DNA from: JBOIBN01 sp050739575
GTDB taxonomy: Bacteria; Pseudomonadota; Gammaproteobacteria; JAKDMP01
DNA length: 6,068 bases
Assembly (NCBI GenBank): GCA_050739575.1
Contig: JBOIBN010000111.1
Span: 1 to 6,068 of the forward strand
Direction: 5' to 3'
In this document: piece after piece, positions 1 through 5,454 of the stretch
Layout of the letters: every line of letters begins with the position of its first letter
Numbering within the stretch: position 1 is the stretch's first letter
Notes under the pieces: generated by a model
Databases searched by the model: none
What the model was told of the DNA's origin: nothing
What the model saw: only the letters and a program-made list of their open reading frames with translations
Position numbers and translations under genes: made by a program

Positions 1-124
1 TCCCGCCTCCCATGTCGCCGGGCTCACCCCGCGGCTATGGAAGCAGTGCTTCGCCGCGAACCCGCTGCGCTCAGCCTTGCATACCCTCGCCGCGTAGACC
101 AGACGCCCCGGGCTTACCGGTTAC
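1..124. other. Unassigned stub next to the broken IS21 element
   Basis: This stretch lies beyond the point where IS21 istA homology stops. On the plus strand a reading frame is open from base 2 to a TAG at 95-97. It gives 31 codons, 27 of which end in G or C, including the segment LTPRLWKQCFAANPL, so it could be the C-terminus of a gene entering from the left. The minus strand is also open in one frame (with FAAKHCFHSRGVSPATWE), so the coding strand is not settled. I do not recognise either peptide. Confidence 0.25.
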
Positions 125-610
125 GGCGCCCTGGCCGTAGTCGACCTGTGCCTCCTCGCCCGGGAGCGAGGCCAGAACGTCGAAGCGCTCCGGCTCGCGT
201 GCCTTGAGCGCCCGCACGAAGCGCTTCACCGAGTTGTACCGGTGCGCGAAGCCGCGCTGCTCCACCAGGTCCTGGTAAATGGCTTGCGCATTGCGGCCCA
301 CGGCCACCTGCTGCTCGATCCACTCGCGGTGTTCCTCGCAGGCCGAGGCGGCCAGCTTCGCTATCCGAGCCGGTGGCCGGGGTGGGGGATTTTCAGCTCC
401 CTCGGCCTGCGCTATCCCGGCATCAGAGCCGGTGGCCACCCCGGGGGAATTTGCCTCGCTCGCGTAGCGGCGGATGGTCTTGCGGTCCACCCCCGTCACC
501 CGTGCGATCTCCCTCTGGCCCGTGCCCGCGCGCAGGAGCGTCGCGATCGTGATCCGTACATGCGGCTTCAAGACGTTCAACTCCTCGCCCCCTTCGCGCA
601 AAAGGGGCAC
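125..610 (-). pseudogene. istA: IstA-type transposase, N-terminal fragment
   Basis: This is the front of the IS21-family DDE transposase. IstA cuts and joins the element ends and works with the ATPase IstB. Residues 13-50 carry the helix-turn-helix that binds the ends (TGQREIARVTGVDRKTIRRY). A Pro-rich linker follows at about 51-83. Residues 84-155 match the region before the catalytic core (EHREWIEQQ, YNSVKRFVR). The motif EEAQVDYGQG at about 152-161 contains the first catalytic Asp (D157). After GA the frame runs about 17 unrelated residues to a stop at base 71. IstA is normally about 400-510 residues, so most of the catalytic domain is gone. The open frame begins with GTG at 610, but the likelier start is TTG at 578-580: it is preceded by a purine-rich GAAGGGGGCGAGGAG and gives the usual N-terminus, xNVLKPHxRI. 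The product should be inactive. Confidence 0.8.
372..453 (-). repeat. Extra copies of the IS21 end repeat inside istA
   Basis: Two segments of the istA linker look like the terminal repeats. At 372-396 the minus strand reads CTGAAAATCCCCCACCCC followed by GGCCACC; the first 18 bases match the terminal copy (CTGAAAATCCTCCACCCC) at 17 positions. At 431-453 it reads CAAATTCCCCCGGGG followed by TGGCCACC, a looser match. Both fall in frame in the Pro-rich linker (ANSPGVATG and AENPPPRPP), between the helix-turn-helix and the catalytic part. They may be real binding sites or chance similarity shaped by Pro/Gly codons; the first copy is the more convincing. Confidence 0.5.
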
Positions 611-670
611 AGCGTAACGTCCCGCCGCAGCTCAGCCCGGCGCCGACCGGCGCTAGTTCACTGCCTCAGG

Positions 671-719
671 GGTGGAGGATTTTCAGGTGGCCACAGGTGG
701 AGGAGTTTGGGTGGCCGCC
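671..719 (-). repeat. IS21-type terminal repeats, two tandem copies
   Basis: Two related 24-bp units lie at 671-694 and 696-719 with one base between them. On the plus strand both begin GGTGGAGGA, have a TTT core and end in GGTGGCC. IS21-family elements carry several such repeats at each end as transposase binding sites. The outer edge near 719 is the inferred junction with the SIR2-like gene. Confidence 0.65.
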
Positions 720-1345
720 GGGGCCGTTCGACCGTACGGCGAGGTTTCGCTCAGCCATCGCTGCAAGTGTGGATTCGTCATTCGACATCGTGGGGGCCGG
801 CAACCGAACCGCCTCGCAATACGCAATCACCTTGGCTTTCAGGAGTGACCGGTTGAGCTGTGCAAGAGATAGCGGCGAGGCTTCAAGATCATGCACGGCA
901 ACGTGAATACCCGCAGCAATGGTGGGGCCGGCGTTTGTGGCTGCGTTGGCGAGCAAGTCGGGAAGTTGGCCGGACAGCTCATCCATCAGTTCATCGAAGC
1001 CATCGATCTTTACGAATTGGAAATTGCTTCCAAGATTGGCTGCGAGTTCGGCCAGCAGTAGCACCTCCGCGGTTGGAGGCTCATCCTCACGGTGGCACCA
1101 ATAGATTCCCCTCCGGAATCCCGCGCATCGATCAGCTTGTTCCGCCAAGAGGTGTTGCATGACCGATGCCTCGGCGCCGCGGTATCCGATCACCACGAGA
1201 GGGTGATCGCGCAGAATGGGATAGAGGTTTTCTACGAGCGCCGGGTTCAGGCGCCGTGTTTCTTCCTCGATGTTTTGATCTGTGTAGTGGTCCACCGATC
1301 CGTGCAGGTAGATAACCTGTGGGTATCGGCGCGTGTCAAGGTAGT
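720..1345 (-). pseudogene. SIR2-like domain protein, internal fragment cut at both ends
   Basis: SIR2-like domains bind and often hydrolyse NAD+; in bacteria many belong to anti-phage proteins. The frame enters from the IS3 edge at 1345, where a TGA lies just inside the IS. Its first native residues are YLDTRRYPQVIYLHGSVDHY. The LHGS motif has the His expected at the SIR2 active site. It is followed by HPLVVIGYRGAEASVMQHLL, the usual late Rossmann strand and helix (GYxxxDxxV type), and by GIYWCHRE, typical of the SIR2_2 group. The C-terminal part (RLPAPTMSNDES, AERNLAVR) recalls the winged-helix region next to AlbA/Schlafen-type modules; that link is tentative. The last residues, GGHPNSSTCGHLKILHP, come from IS21 repeats. 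The N-terminal NAD-binding part and the true C-terminus are missing, so the product should be inactive. A GTG at 1293-1295 is an internal codon, not a natural start. Confidence 0.7.
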
Positions 1346-1351
1346 TGTCGC
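1342..1351. repeat. IS3 terminal inverted repeat, orfB-side end
   Basis: TAGTTGTCGC, the exact reverse complement of 2962-2971. The orfB stop codon at 1357-1359 is only a few bases inside the tip, as is usual for IS3 elements. Confidence 0.7.
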
Positions 1352-1356
1352 CTCAT

Positions 1357-2448
1357 TCATGCAGCCGATGGCTGACTCGGTATGTCGGCAGAGTGGGTCT
1401 TGATGATCGAGTCGCGCTCGGGGTTGAGGGTCACCGCGCCGATGGGCGACCAGTTGCGTGTACGGCCGGACCAGCGAGCGGGGTTGAGAGCACGGGCCCG
1501 CAGGTACAAGGCATGCCGAGCGGCCAGGATTGGGAGATCTTCACCGGCGTGGCGCTGAGCGGGGCTGACGTAGCGGATGCCGCTGTGTCGATGGTCGTGG
1601 TTGTACCAGTGCACGAAGCCTTCCGCCCAGGCGCGAGCCGCGTTGAGATCAGCGAAGCCCTTGGCCGGGAACTCAGGGCGGTACTTGGCGGTGCGGAACA
1701 GCGACTCGGCATAGGCGTTGTCGTCGCTCACGCGGGGCCGGGAGTAGGAGGTCTTTACGCCCAGCCAGTTGAGCATTGCCAGCACGGTGGTGGCCTTGAG
1801 CGTGGAGCCGTTGTCACCGTGCAGTACGGGCTTGGCGGTGAGGGTCCCGATGTCCTCAGCCAGCGCTGCACGGCGCACCAGATGCACGGCATGCTCGGAG
1901 TCGTCCGTGTCGTGCACCTCTGCGCCCACGATCTTGCGGCTGTACAGGTCCAGGATCAGGTAGAGGTGGAACCAACGGCCCATCACTATGGCCGGCAAGT
2001 AGGTCATGTCCCAGCACCACACTTGGCGGGTGGCGGTGGCGATGTGGGTGGTGGGCGGGCGCCCGGCGCGGGGCGCCTTGGCGCGGCCACGATGGACGCT
2101 CTGTCCGTGCGCGCGCAGCACGCGGCTGAAGCTGGACTCGCTGGCCAGGTAGAGGCTCTCATCGGCCAGCATGGGCACGATGCGCGCCGGCGGCACCGCC
2201 GCGAAGCGCGGCTCGTTGGCCACGCTAAGCAGTTGCGCCCGCTCGGCCGGGCTCAACGCATGGCTGGGCAGGGGGCGCACGGCCTGCGGCCTGCCATCCC
2301 CGGCCACGAGCCCGTCGTGGACCTTCCAGCGCTGCAGGGTGCGCAGGTCAATGCCCGCGGTCTGGCAGGCCAGCCGCAGCCGCGCGCCTGCCGTATGGGC
2401 GGTGTGGATGTGTTGAGCCAGGGCTTGGCGATCTTCGAGGCCGATCAT
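1357..2448 (-). CDS. IS3-family transposase OrfB (catalytic DDE part)
   Basis: 363 codons encoding the integrase-like catalytic half of the IS3 transposase. An N-terminal helical segment (about 1-60, with TAGIDLRTLQRWK resembling an HTH_21-type region) comes before the RNase H-fold core. The catalytic triad is visible: D147 in CWDMTYLP, D212 in LHGDNGS and E248 in DNAYAESLFRTAKYR, giving the IS3 spacing DD(35)E. FVHWYNHDHRHSGIRYVSP near 280-300 is the usual C-terminal signature. The ATG overlaps the orfA stop as ATGA, so OrfB could be made alone by coupling. The main product is probably an OrfAB fusion of about 520 residues, made by -1 frameshifting at the A7 run upstream. No internal damage is seen. 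Confidence 0.92.
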   Translation of the reverse strand: MIGLEDRQALAQHIHTAHTAGARLRLACQTAGIDLRTLQRWKVHDGLVAGDGRPQAVRPLPSHALSPAERAQLLSVANEPRFAAVPPARIVPMLADESLYLASESSFSRVLRAHGQSVHRGRAKAPRAGRPPTTHIATATRQVWCWDMTYLPAIVMGRWFHLYLILDLYSRKIVGAEVHDTDDSEHAVHLVRRAALAEDIGTLTAKPVLHGDNGSTLKATTVLAMLNWLGVKTSYSRPRVSDDNAYAESLFRTAKYRPEFPAKGFADLNAARAWAEGFVHWYNHDHRHSGIRYVSPAQRHAGEDLPILAARHALYLRARALNPARWSGRTRNWSPIGAVTLNPERDSIIKTHSADIPSQPSAA

Positions 2449-2487
2449 TCGTCCTCGCCCTTGTTGAAGATCGCCGCGACTTTTTTT
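2427..2487 (-). promoter_or_regulatory. Programmed -1 frameshift signal between orfA and orfB
   Basis: On the coding strand orfA reads TCA AAA AAA GTC, with seven A residues at 2481-2487: the slippery heptamer A AAA AAA in the right phase. Slipping back one base continues as AGT CGC GGC GAT and stays open into the orfB ATG, adding SRGDLQQGRGR between OrfA residue 146 and OrfB residue 1. Five bases after the A7 run a perfect 10-bp stem begins: GGCGATCTTC (2466-2475) pairs with GAAGATCGCC (2427-2436) around a 29-nt loop. The loop holds the orfA stop and orfB start, so the structure may both stimulate slipping and limit separate OrfB initiation. IS3-family elements commonly use this mechanism; the stem was found by eye. 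Confidence 0.85.
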
Positions 2488-2918
2488 GACAGCACCAACA
2501 GTGCCGCTGTCTCCGCCAGAGCGCGATCCTTGCGCAGCAGCTCGCGTTCGAGCTCCTTGATGCGCTTGCGGTCCTGTCGGGTCGCCTGTGGGCTGGCCCG
2601 GGCCTCCTCCGGCTCAGCCAGTGCCGCTGTCGCGCTGCCTCGCCACTGCTCCAACTCCATCGGGTACACACCGTGCTCGCGGCACCACGCGCCCTTGCCC
2701 GCCTCGCTCATCGCGGCTGTGGTGATCAGCGCCTCAAGACGGCCGCCCGCAGTCCAGGCCCGCCCTCGGGCGGGCCTGGACTGCGCATCCTCCCGCCACC
2801 GCTCCAAGGTCTGCACCCCGACACCCACTTCCCGCGCAACCTCATGCACTGCTGCGCTCTCCGGCGGCAATAACCTCACCACCGCTCTGTCCTTGAATGC
2901 TTGTCCGTATCGAGCCAT
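2445..2918 (-). CDS. IS3-family transposase OrfA (DNA-binding part)
   Basis: 157 codons; longer than the roughly 100 residues usual for IS3 OrfA because it seems to hold two helix-turn-helix units. The first is at about 22-42 (VHEVAREVGVGVQTLERWR), the second at about 68-93 (AMSEAGKGAWCREHGVYP, then ELEQWR). Residues 115-145 form a leucine-zipper-like coiled coil (RKRIKELERELLRKDRAL), used for multimer formation. OrfA binds the inverted repeats and, when made alone, usually limits transposition. The ATG at 2916-2918 follows AGAGGA at a good ribosome-binding distance. The gene ends in ATGA overlapping orfB. The slip site lies at codons 144-146, so the fusion keeps the first 146 residues, including both HTH units and the zipper. 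Confidence 0.88.
   Translation of the reverse strand: MARYGQAFKDRAVVRLLPPESAAVHEVAREVGVGVQTLERWREDAQSRPARGRAWTAGGRLEALITTAAMSEAGKGAWCREHGVYPMELEQWRGSATAALAEPEEARASPQATRQDRKRIKELERELLRKDRALAETAALLVLSKKVAAIFNKGEDE
2748..2785. repeat. 18-bp perfect palindrome inside orfA
   Basis: Arms at 2748-2765 and 2768-2785 are exact reverse complements (CGCAGTCCAGGCCCGCCC and its complement) separated by TC. As RNA this would form a very stable GC-rich hairpin with a tight loop. It spans OrfA codons 45-57 (AQSRPARGRAWTAG), the linker between the two HTH units. It is not followed by a U-rich tract on either strand, so it is not a standard intrinsic terminator. Confidence 0.85.
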
Positions 2919-2961
2919 TGTTGTCCTCTATTGCCGCCAGCAGGTTCCGGGTTCTATTGGA

Positions 2962-2971
2962 GCGACAACTA
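2962..2971. repeat. IS3 terminal inverted repeat, orfA-side end
   Basis: GCGACAACTA on the plus strand, pairing with 1342-1351. It lies about 45 bp upstream of the orfA start, where the IS3 promoter is expected; I could not pick out a convincing -35/-10 pair. Confidence 0.7.
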
Positions 2972-3452
2972 TTCTGACGCGGGGGGGGGCCCAACCAGTC
3001 TCAGTCGGCCGTGGCGCTCACGCTGCTGATCTGTGCCTACACTATCCGAGCGCTTTCCAACCGCAAATTCGGGCGAGAGAGCCATGGAATCGTTGCCTTT
3101 CGATTCATTGGCAGCAAAGCAATTGTCGACTAGCACGCGGCAGTGACGTTCCCTAGCAGCCTTATCTTGCACGTCGAAGCCCTGCTGCCGGTGGTCATGA
3201 ATCTTGCCCGAGCGATGATAAGTCTCAAGTTCTGAGCGGTTGGACTGTACCGCACCCAGATGGAGGCGAACATCTTGCGGCATCGTGCGATGTCCTACCG
3301 GCGTGCCGACAGGATAGAAAGGGAACGCGTGCGTCCGGCGCGCGAGCTTCTCGCGTTGGCCCGGAGGCCCGATGACCCAACAGGCGAACGTCGCCTCCGA
3401 GAGGCTGCACGTCGTGGTCCGCAGATGTCACTTAGGAGCGGTGTTTGTTGAC
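2972..3452 (+). pseudogene. IS1182-type transposase remnant (N-terminal part)
   Basis: One plus-strand frame, phase 2990, reads as a decayed IS1182-type transposase. Landmarks in order are AVALTLLICAYTIRALSNRKF (family: LLALLIYGYxTxxFSSRKIE), HGIVAFRFIGSKAIVD (xYDSVAFRFIAxNxHPD), EALLPVVMNLARAM (EALFVQVLxLAREM), and MEANILRHRAMSY followed by RIERERVRPARELLALA (the family's KIHANASRHSALSY and KIEAQLKAEVAELLA). In-frame stops are TAG after VD (near 3131) and TGA after KF (near 3233). The upstream piece YSDAGGG connects only across a +1 shift in the G9 tract at 2981-2989. A final TGA lies near 3450. The N-terminus is lost at the IS3 edge and the DDE core is absent, so it is non-functional. Open frames on the opposite strand here are shadows. 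Confidence 0.72.
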
Positions 3453-3605
3453 GACTAGCCCGAAGTCGAAACGAATGCTCGCAATCCGGGCGACATGAGC
3501 AGTCGAGATGACGCCATCGCTCTTGCAGGGGATTCGAGATGCGTCGCGCAAATCCGGTCAACTGTCGCTGCTCACCCAAAAGTCTTCACCCGCACCGCTT
3601 GTCGC
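3453..3605. other. Spacer between transposase remnant and wzz-like gene, nothing recognised
   Basis: No coding frame here resembles a family I know. It is the 3' flank of the wzz-like gene on the minus strand, but I see no hairpin followed by a T tract that would mark a terminator. It may contain the old junction between the mobile-element block and the polysaccharide locus. Confidence 0.4.
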
Positions 3606-4487
3606 TTACGAGCACTCCTTTATGAGCACTACCCCCCCGACGATTATTAGTCCTATTAGCGCGCCCCCTAGCGCCCAAAGAATGGTAATCGGTGAAGAAC
3701 GGATTTGCGGTGCAATTGCCGGATCGATAACCTGCAATGCATACTCTTGTCTGCCTCTGGCGATCATTTCCTGCTCGATTTCCGTCCTCATCAGGGAATA
3801 TATGGCGGTCTGTAATTCCACAACCTTGGTATTCTCCGCTTGTCCCTTGAGGTATGCGATCGCCCGCTCCGCCTGAGTGATAGCCTGCTCCCTAAGCTTC
3901 TGATTCGTCATTACTATCAGAGCGTTCGCCCAATCCGCAGCCACCCGCGGGTCAGTCCAGGTAATTGTCAAGCTCACCAAACCTGACTTCCTGTCTTCCG
4001 AAACCTTGCGGATCTCTCTTGCGAAATACCGATCCGCAAGCCACGTTGTCGGAGGCTTTGGAGAGTCCCAGCGCTTTTCCTTCACATCCCACCTGCTCTT
4101 AAAGAGAACAGGCACCAGGTCATTCTTTCGGATGAAGGCTTCGGTAAGCGAGTGCGACTCAAGTGTTGCTATCGCGATTGATCGTTGACTGCTACCCTCC
4201 GACAGCGACAATCCAGCAAGCGACGCGAGACCACTAAATTGCGACGCCATGGAATTCAGCACCGAGACTCCAAGACCTTCGCGACGCGAAACGGGCGCGA
4301 CAAGAACCGTGGCTTCGTACTTCCTTGGTAATATCGTCGCTATGATGGTTCCGCTTGCCCCGCATACTATGGCCGCAATCGCAAGCCAAATTCTCCACCG
4401 CCAAAGCGCAAACGCGAGCTGCGCTATGCTAACCTCGCGCTCGTAGTCACTCGCCTCACCTGATTGCCTGACTGCACTTACTGCCAT
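3606..4487 (-). CDS. Wzz-family polysaccharide chain-length determinant protein
   Basis: 293 codons for an inner-membrane polysaccharide co-polymerase, which sets chain length in Wzy-dependent O-antigen, capsule or exopolysaccharide assembly. The topology fits: a short cytoplasmic N-terminus, TM1 at about 33-53 (IWLAIAAIVCGASGTIIATIL), a large periplasmic region, and TM2 at about 267-289 (ITILWALGGALIGLIIVGGVV) with a few residues after it. PRKYEATVLVAP just after TM1 and DPAIAPQIRSSP just before TM2 are typical; the latter is the Pro-rich stretch conserved in Wzz. A helical section (about 195-245, NQKLREQAITQAERAIAYL) would form the coiled-coil arm. There is no C-terminal tyrosine-kinase domain, so it is not a Wzc-type fusion. 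ATG at 4485-4487 has only a weak ribosome-binding site (AGGGGCAG). I do not assign wzz rather than a related name because the glycan is unknown. Confidence 0.85.
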   Translation of the reverse strand: MAVSAVRQSGEASDYEREVSIAQLAFALWRWRIWLAIAAIVCGASGTIIATILPRKYEATVLVAPVSRREGLGVSVLNSMASQFSGLASLAGLSLSEGSSQRSIAIATLESHSLTEAFIRKNDLVPVLFKSRWDVKEKRWDSPKPPTTWLADRYFAREIRKVSEDRKSGLVSLTITWTDPRVAADWANALIVMTNQKLREQAITQAERAIAYLKGQAENTKVVELQTAIYSLMRTEIEQEMIARGRQEYALQVIDPAIAPQIRSSPITILWALGGALIGLIIVGGVVLIKECS

Positions 4488-4614
4488 TTTCGTCTGCCCC
4501 TGAATATCCGGCTTCCGGGCACGCCAACCGTTGACCGCATGAAATTAGACAAAACGCCCTCAGGTCTCAAAACTCCGGATGACGCATTCAAACGCGTCGC
4601 CATCAATCACCAAA
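4488..4614 (-). other. Intergenic gap upstream of wzz-like gene
   Basis: 127 bp between the glycosyltransferase stop and the wzz-like start; long for one tight operon, so wzz may have its own promoter. I found no convincing -35/-10 pair. A short imperfect palindrome (GACGC-8 nt-GCGTC, 4581-4598) lies just after the glycosyltransferase stop; it is too weak to call a terminator. Confidence 0.4.
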
Positions 4615-5454
4615 TCAGTCCAATCTATCGCGCCGCCGTGCGATTTTGCGCTTCACGCCGCGGATCGCGTAGCTTGCCAGCATTCCGCCGTTCAAGATCG
4701 CGCTCGAGTTTATGGGCGCGAGAAAGCCTTCCTCGAAAAACTTCGCCGAAACGAGATGTTCCAGTAGCACGCAGCACGCTTTGCGGCTGATCATTTCCGG
4801 CGCTCTCTCGCCATGCCAGGCGAAGACCGACGCGGAATCCCCTAGGTGCATGCGCAAAAAGGCGAAGAACTTCTTAGGCACACCTGCCCCTATCATCGAG
4901 GCGACGCCATCCAACAGCACCTTTGTCTCAACTGAATGGAAGACTGCGTCTAGGAGACTTACCCCTTGGGCATTCGTGGCGAACAAAAACGTCGCGACGT
5001 ACCGATCCAGTCCGACCGCAAATGGACTGGTCTGCAACAACGCCCGATAGCTATCTGCCTTGCCACTGAGTATTGGAACAGCCGCCTCCCGCACGGACGG
5101 CAGGGTTCGTCGCAAAAGCCGCAGCAATGACGGCGCTGGATGTTTCAGAAATAGGGTGTCGTTCGCGAATATAAAGACATCGCCACCTCCGAACCGCAGC
5201 CCGCCTCGCACCAAGTCTGCACATGCCGCGCTGTAGGCGGAGAAATCATTTAATTCGTTCGGCACCACGCGACACTTATGCGTTGACAGCGCCGTACCTC
5301 CGTGAGCTGTGTTCGTTGAATATAGGTCAAACTTCACACCCGGCCAATGACGGAACGCTTGCCTCGCCAGCTGCAGCATTTCGTCCGGTCGCAAGTAGTA
5401 CGAAGCAAGCACAACACGCACTTTCCTAGTGTCGCATTCGCAAAGCGAATTCAT
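4615..5454 (-). CDS. Probable glycosyltransferase of a surface-polysaccharide locus
   Basis: 279 codons. The protein starts with a Rossmann-like strand and helix (VRVVLASYYLRPDEMLQLARQAF, residues 12-34). FDLYSTNT follows at 42-49 and NELNDFSAYSAACADL at 66-81. GGDVFIFANDTLFLKHP at 90-106 has an acidic Asp (D99) after hydrophobic residues, where many GT-A enzymes carry their metal- and sugar-nucleotide-binding DxD-like motif. That layout, and neighbours for methylation and chain length, support a sugar transferase acting at the cytoplasmic face of the membrane. The basic C-terminus (VKRKIARRRDRLD) may contact the membrane. No signal peptide is seen. I cannot name the family or the sugar, and a non-enzymatic role is possible. 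The ATG overlaps the methyltransferase stop (ATGA) and follows GGAGGCGGGG, a strong ribosome-binding site, which supports this start and coupled translation. Confidence 0.6.
   Translation of the reverse strand: MNSLCECDTRKVRVVLASYYLRPDEMLQLARQAFRHWPGVKFDLYSTNTAHGGTALSTHKCRVVPNELNDFSAYSAACADLVRGGLRFGGGDVFIFANDTLFLKHPAPSLLRLLRRTLPSVREAAVPILSGKADSYRALLQTSPFAVGLDRYVATFLFATNAQGVSLLDAVFHSVETKVLLDGVASMIGAGVPKKFFAFLRMHLGDSASVFAWHGERAPEMISRKACCVLLEHLVSAKFFEEGFLAPINSSAILNGGMLASYAIRGVKRKIARRRDRLD

Larger units (their letters stand above)
125..719 (-). mobile_element. Truncated IS21-family element (5' end and front of istA)
   Basis: The outer boundary is marked by two imperfect tandem repeats at 671-719, an arrangement typical of IS21-family ends. 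They are followed on the minus strand by the start of istA. Homology to IstA ends near base 125. The rest of istA, the helper ATPase gene istB and the other end are absent, so this remnant cannot move by itself. Its end lies inside the SIR2-like gene fragment to the right: the last 15 or so codons of that open frame are made from the IS repeats. The left break has no visible insertion-sequence end, which suggests deletion or recombination. Confidence 0.75.
1342..2971 (-). mobile_element. IS3-family insertion sequence, apparently complete
   Basis: About 1.63 kb, with orfA and orfB on the minus strand and matching ends. The plus strand reads TAGTTGTCGC at 1342-1351, and its exact reverse complement GCGACAACTA lies at 2962-2971; similarity continues imperfectly inward. 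IS3 ends usually begin TG and finish CA, which would place the tips at 1346 and 2967. The extra TAGT/ACTA is either part of the repeat or chance. No direct target duplication is visible with either boundary. The left flank is a SIR2-like gene and the right flank an IS1182-type fragment, so the flanks probably did not start out adjacent. Both frames and the frameshift signal are intact, so it may be active. Confidence 0.85.

Noticed and set aside
242..856. A 204-codon plus-strand open frame
   Set aside because: It lies opposite istA and the SIR2-like fragment and crosses the boundary between them; no family resemblance.
1293..1295. GTG as a natural start for the SIR2-like protein
   Set aside because: Conserved SIR2 sequence (YPQVIYLHGS) continues in frame upstream to the IS3 edge, so this codon is internal.
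2348..2671. A 107-codon minus-strand open frame over the orfA/orfB junction
   Set aside because: It is in the third frame, neither orfA nor the -1 frame used to reach orfB, and its Arg/Ser-rich sequence looks like a frame shadow.
2748..2785. The strong palindrome as an intrinsic terminator
   Set aside because: No T-rich tract follows on either strand, and it lies well inside an intact coding frame.
1345..3156. A 603-codon open frame on the plus strand
   Set aside because: It runs antisense to both IS3 transposase genes, whose HTH units, DDE triad and frameshift signal are clear. Its protein is low-complexity and has no recognisable domain; it is a shadow caused by high GC.
2969..3579. Three minus-strand open frames of 68-104 codons
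   Set aside because: They are mostly opposite the recognisable IS1182-type remnant and resemble nothing I know.
4581..4598. Short inverted repeat as terminator or operator
   Set aside because: Only five paired bases with an 8-nt loop and no T tract; common by chance.
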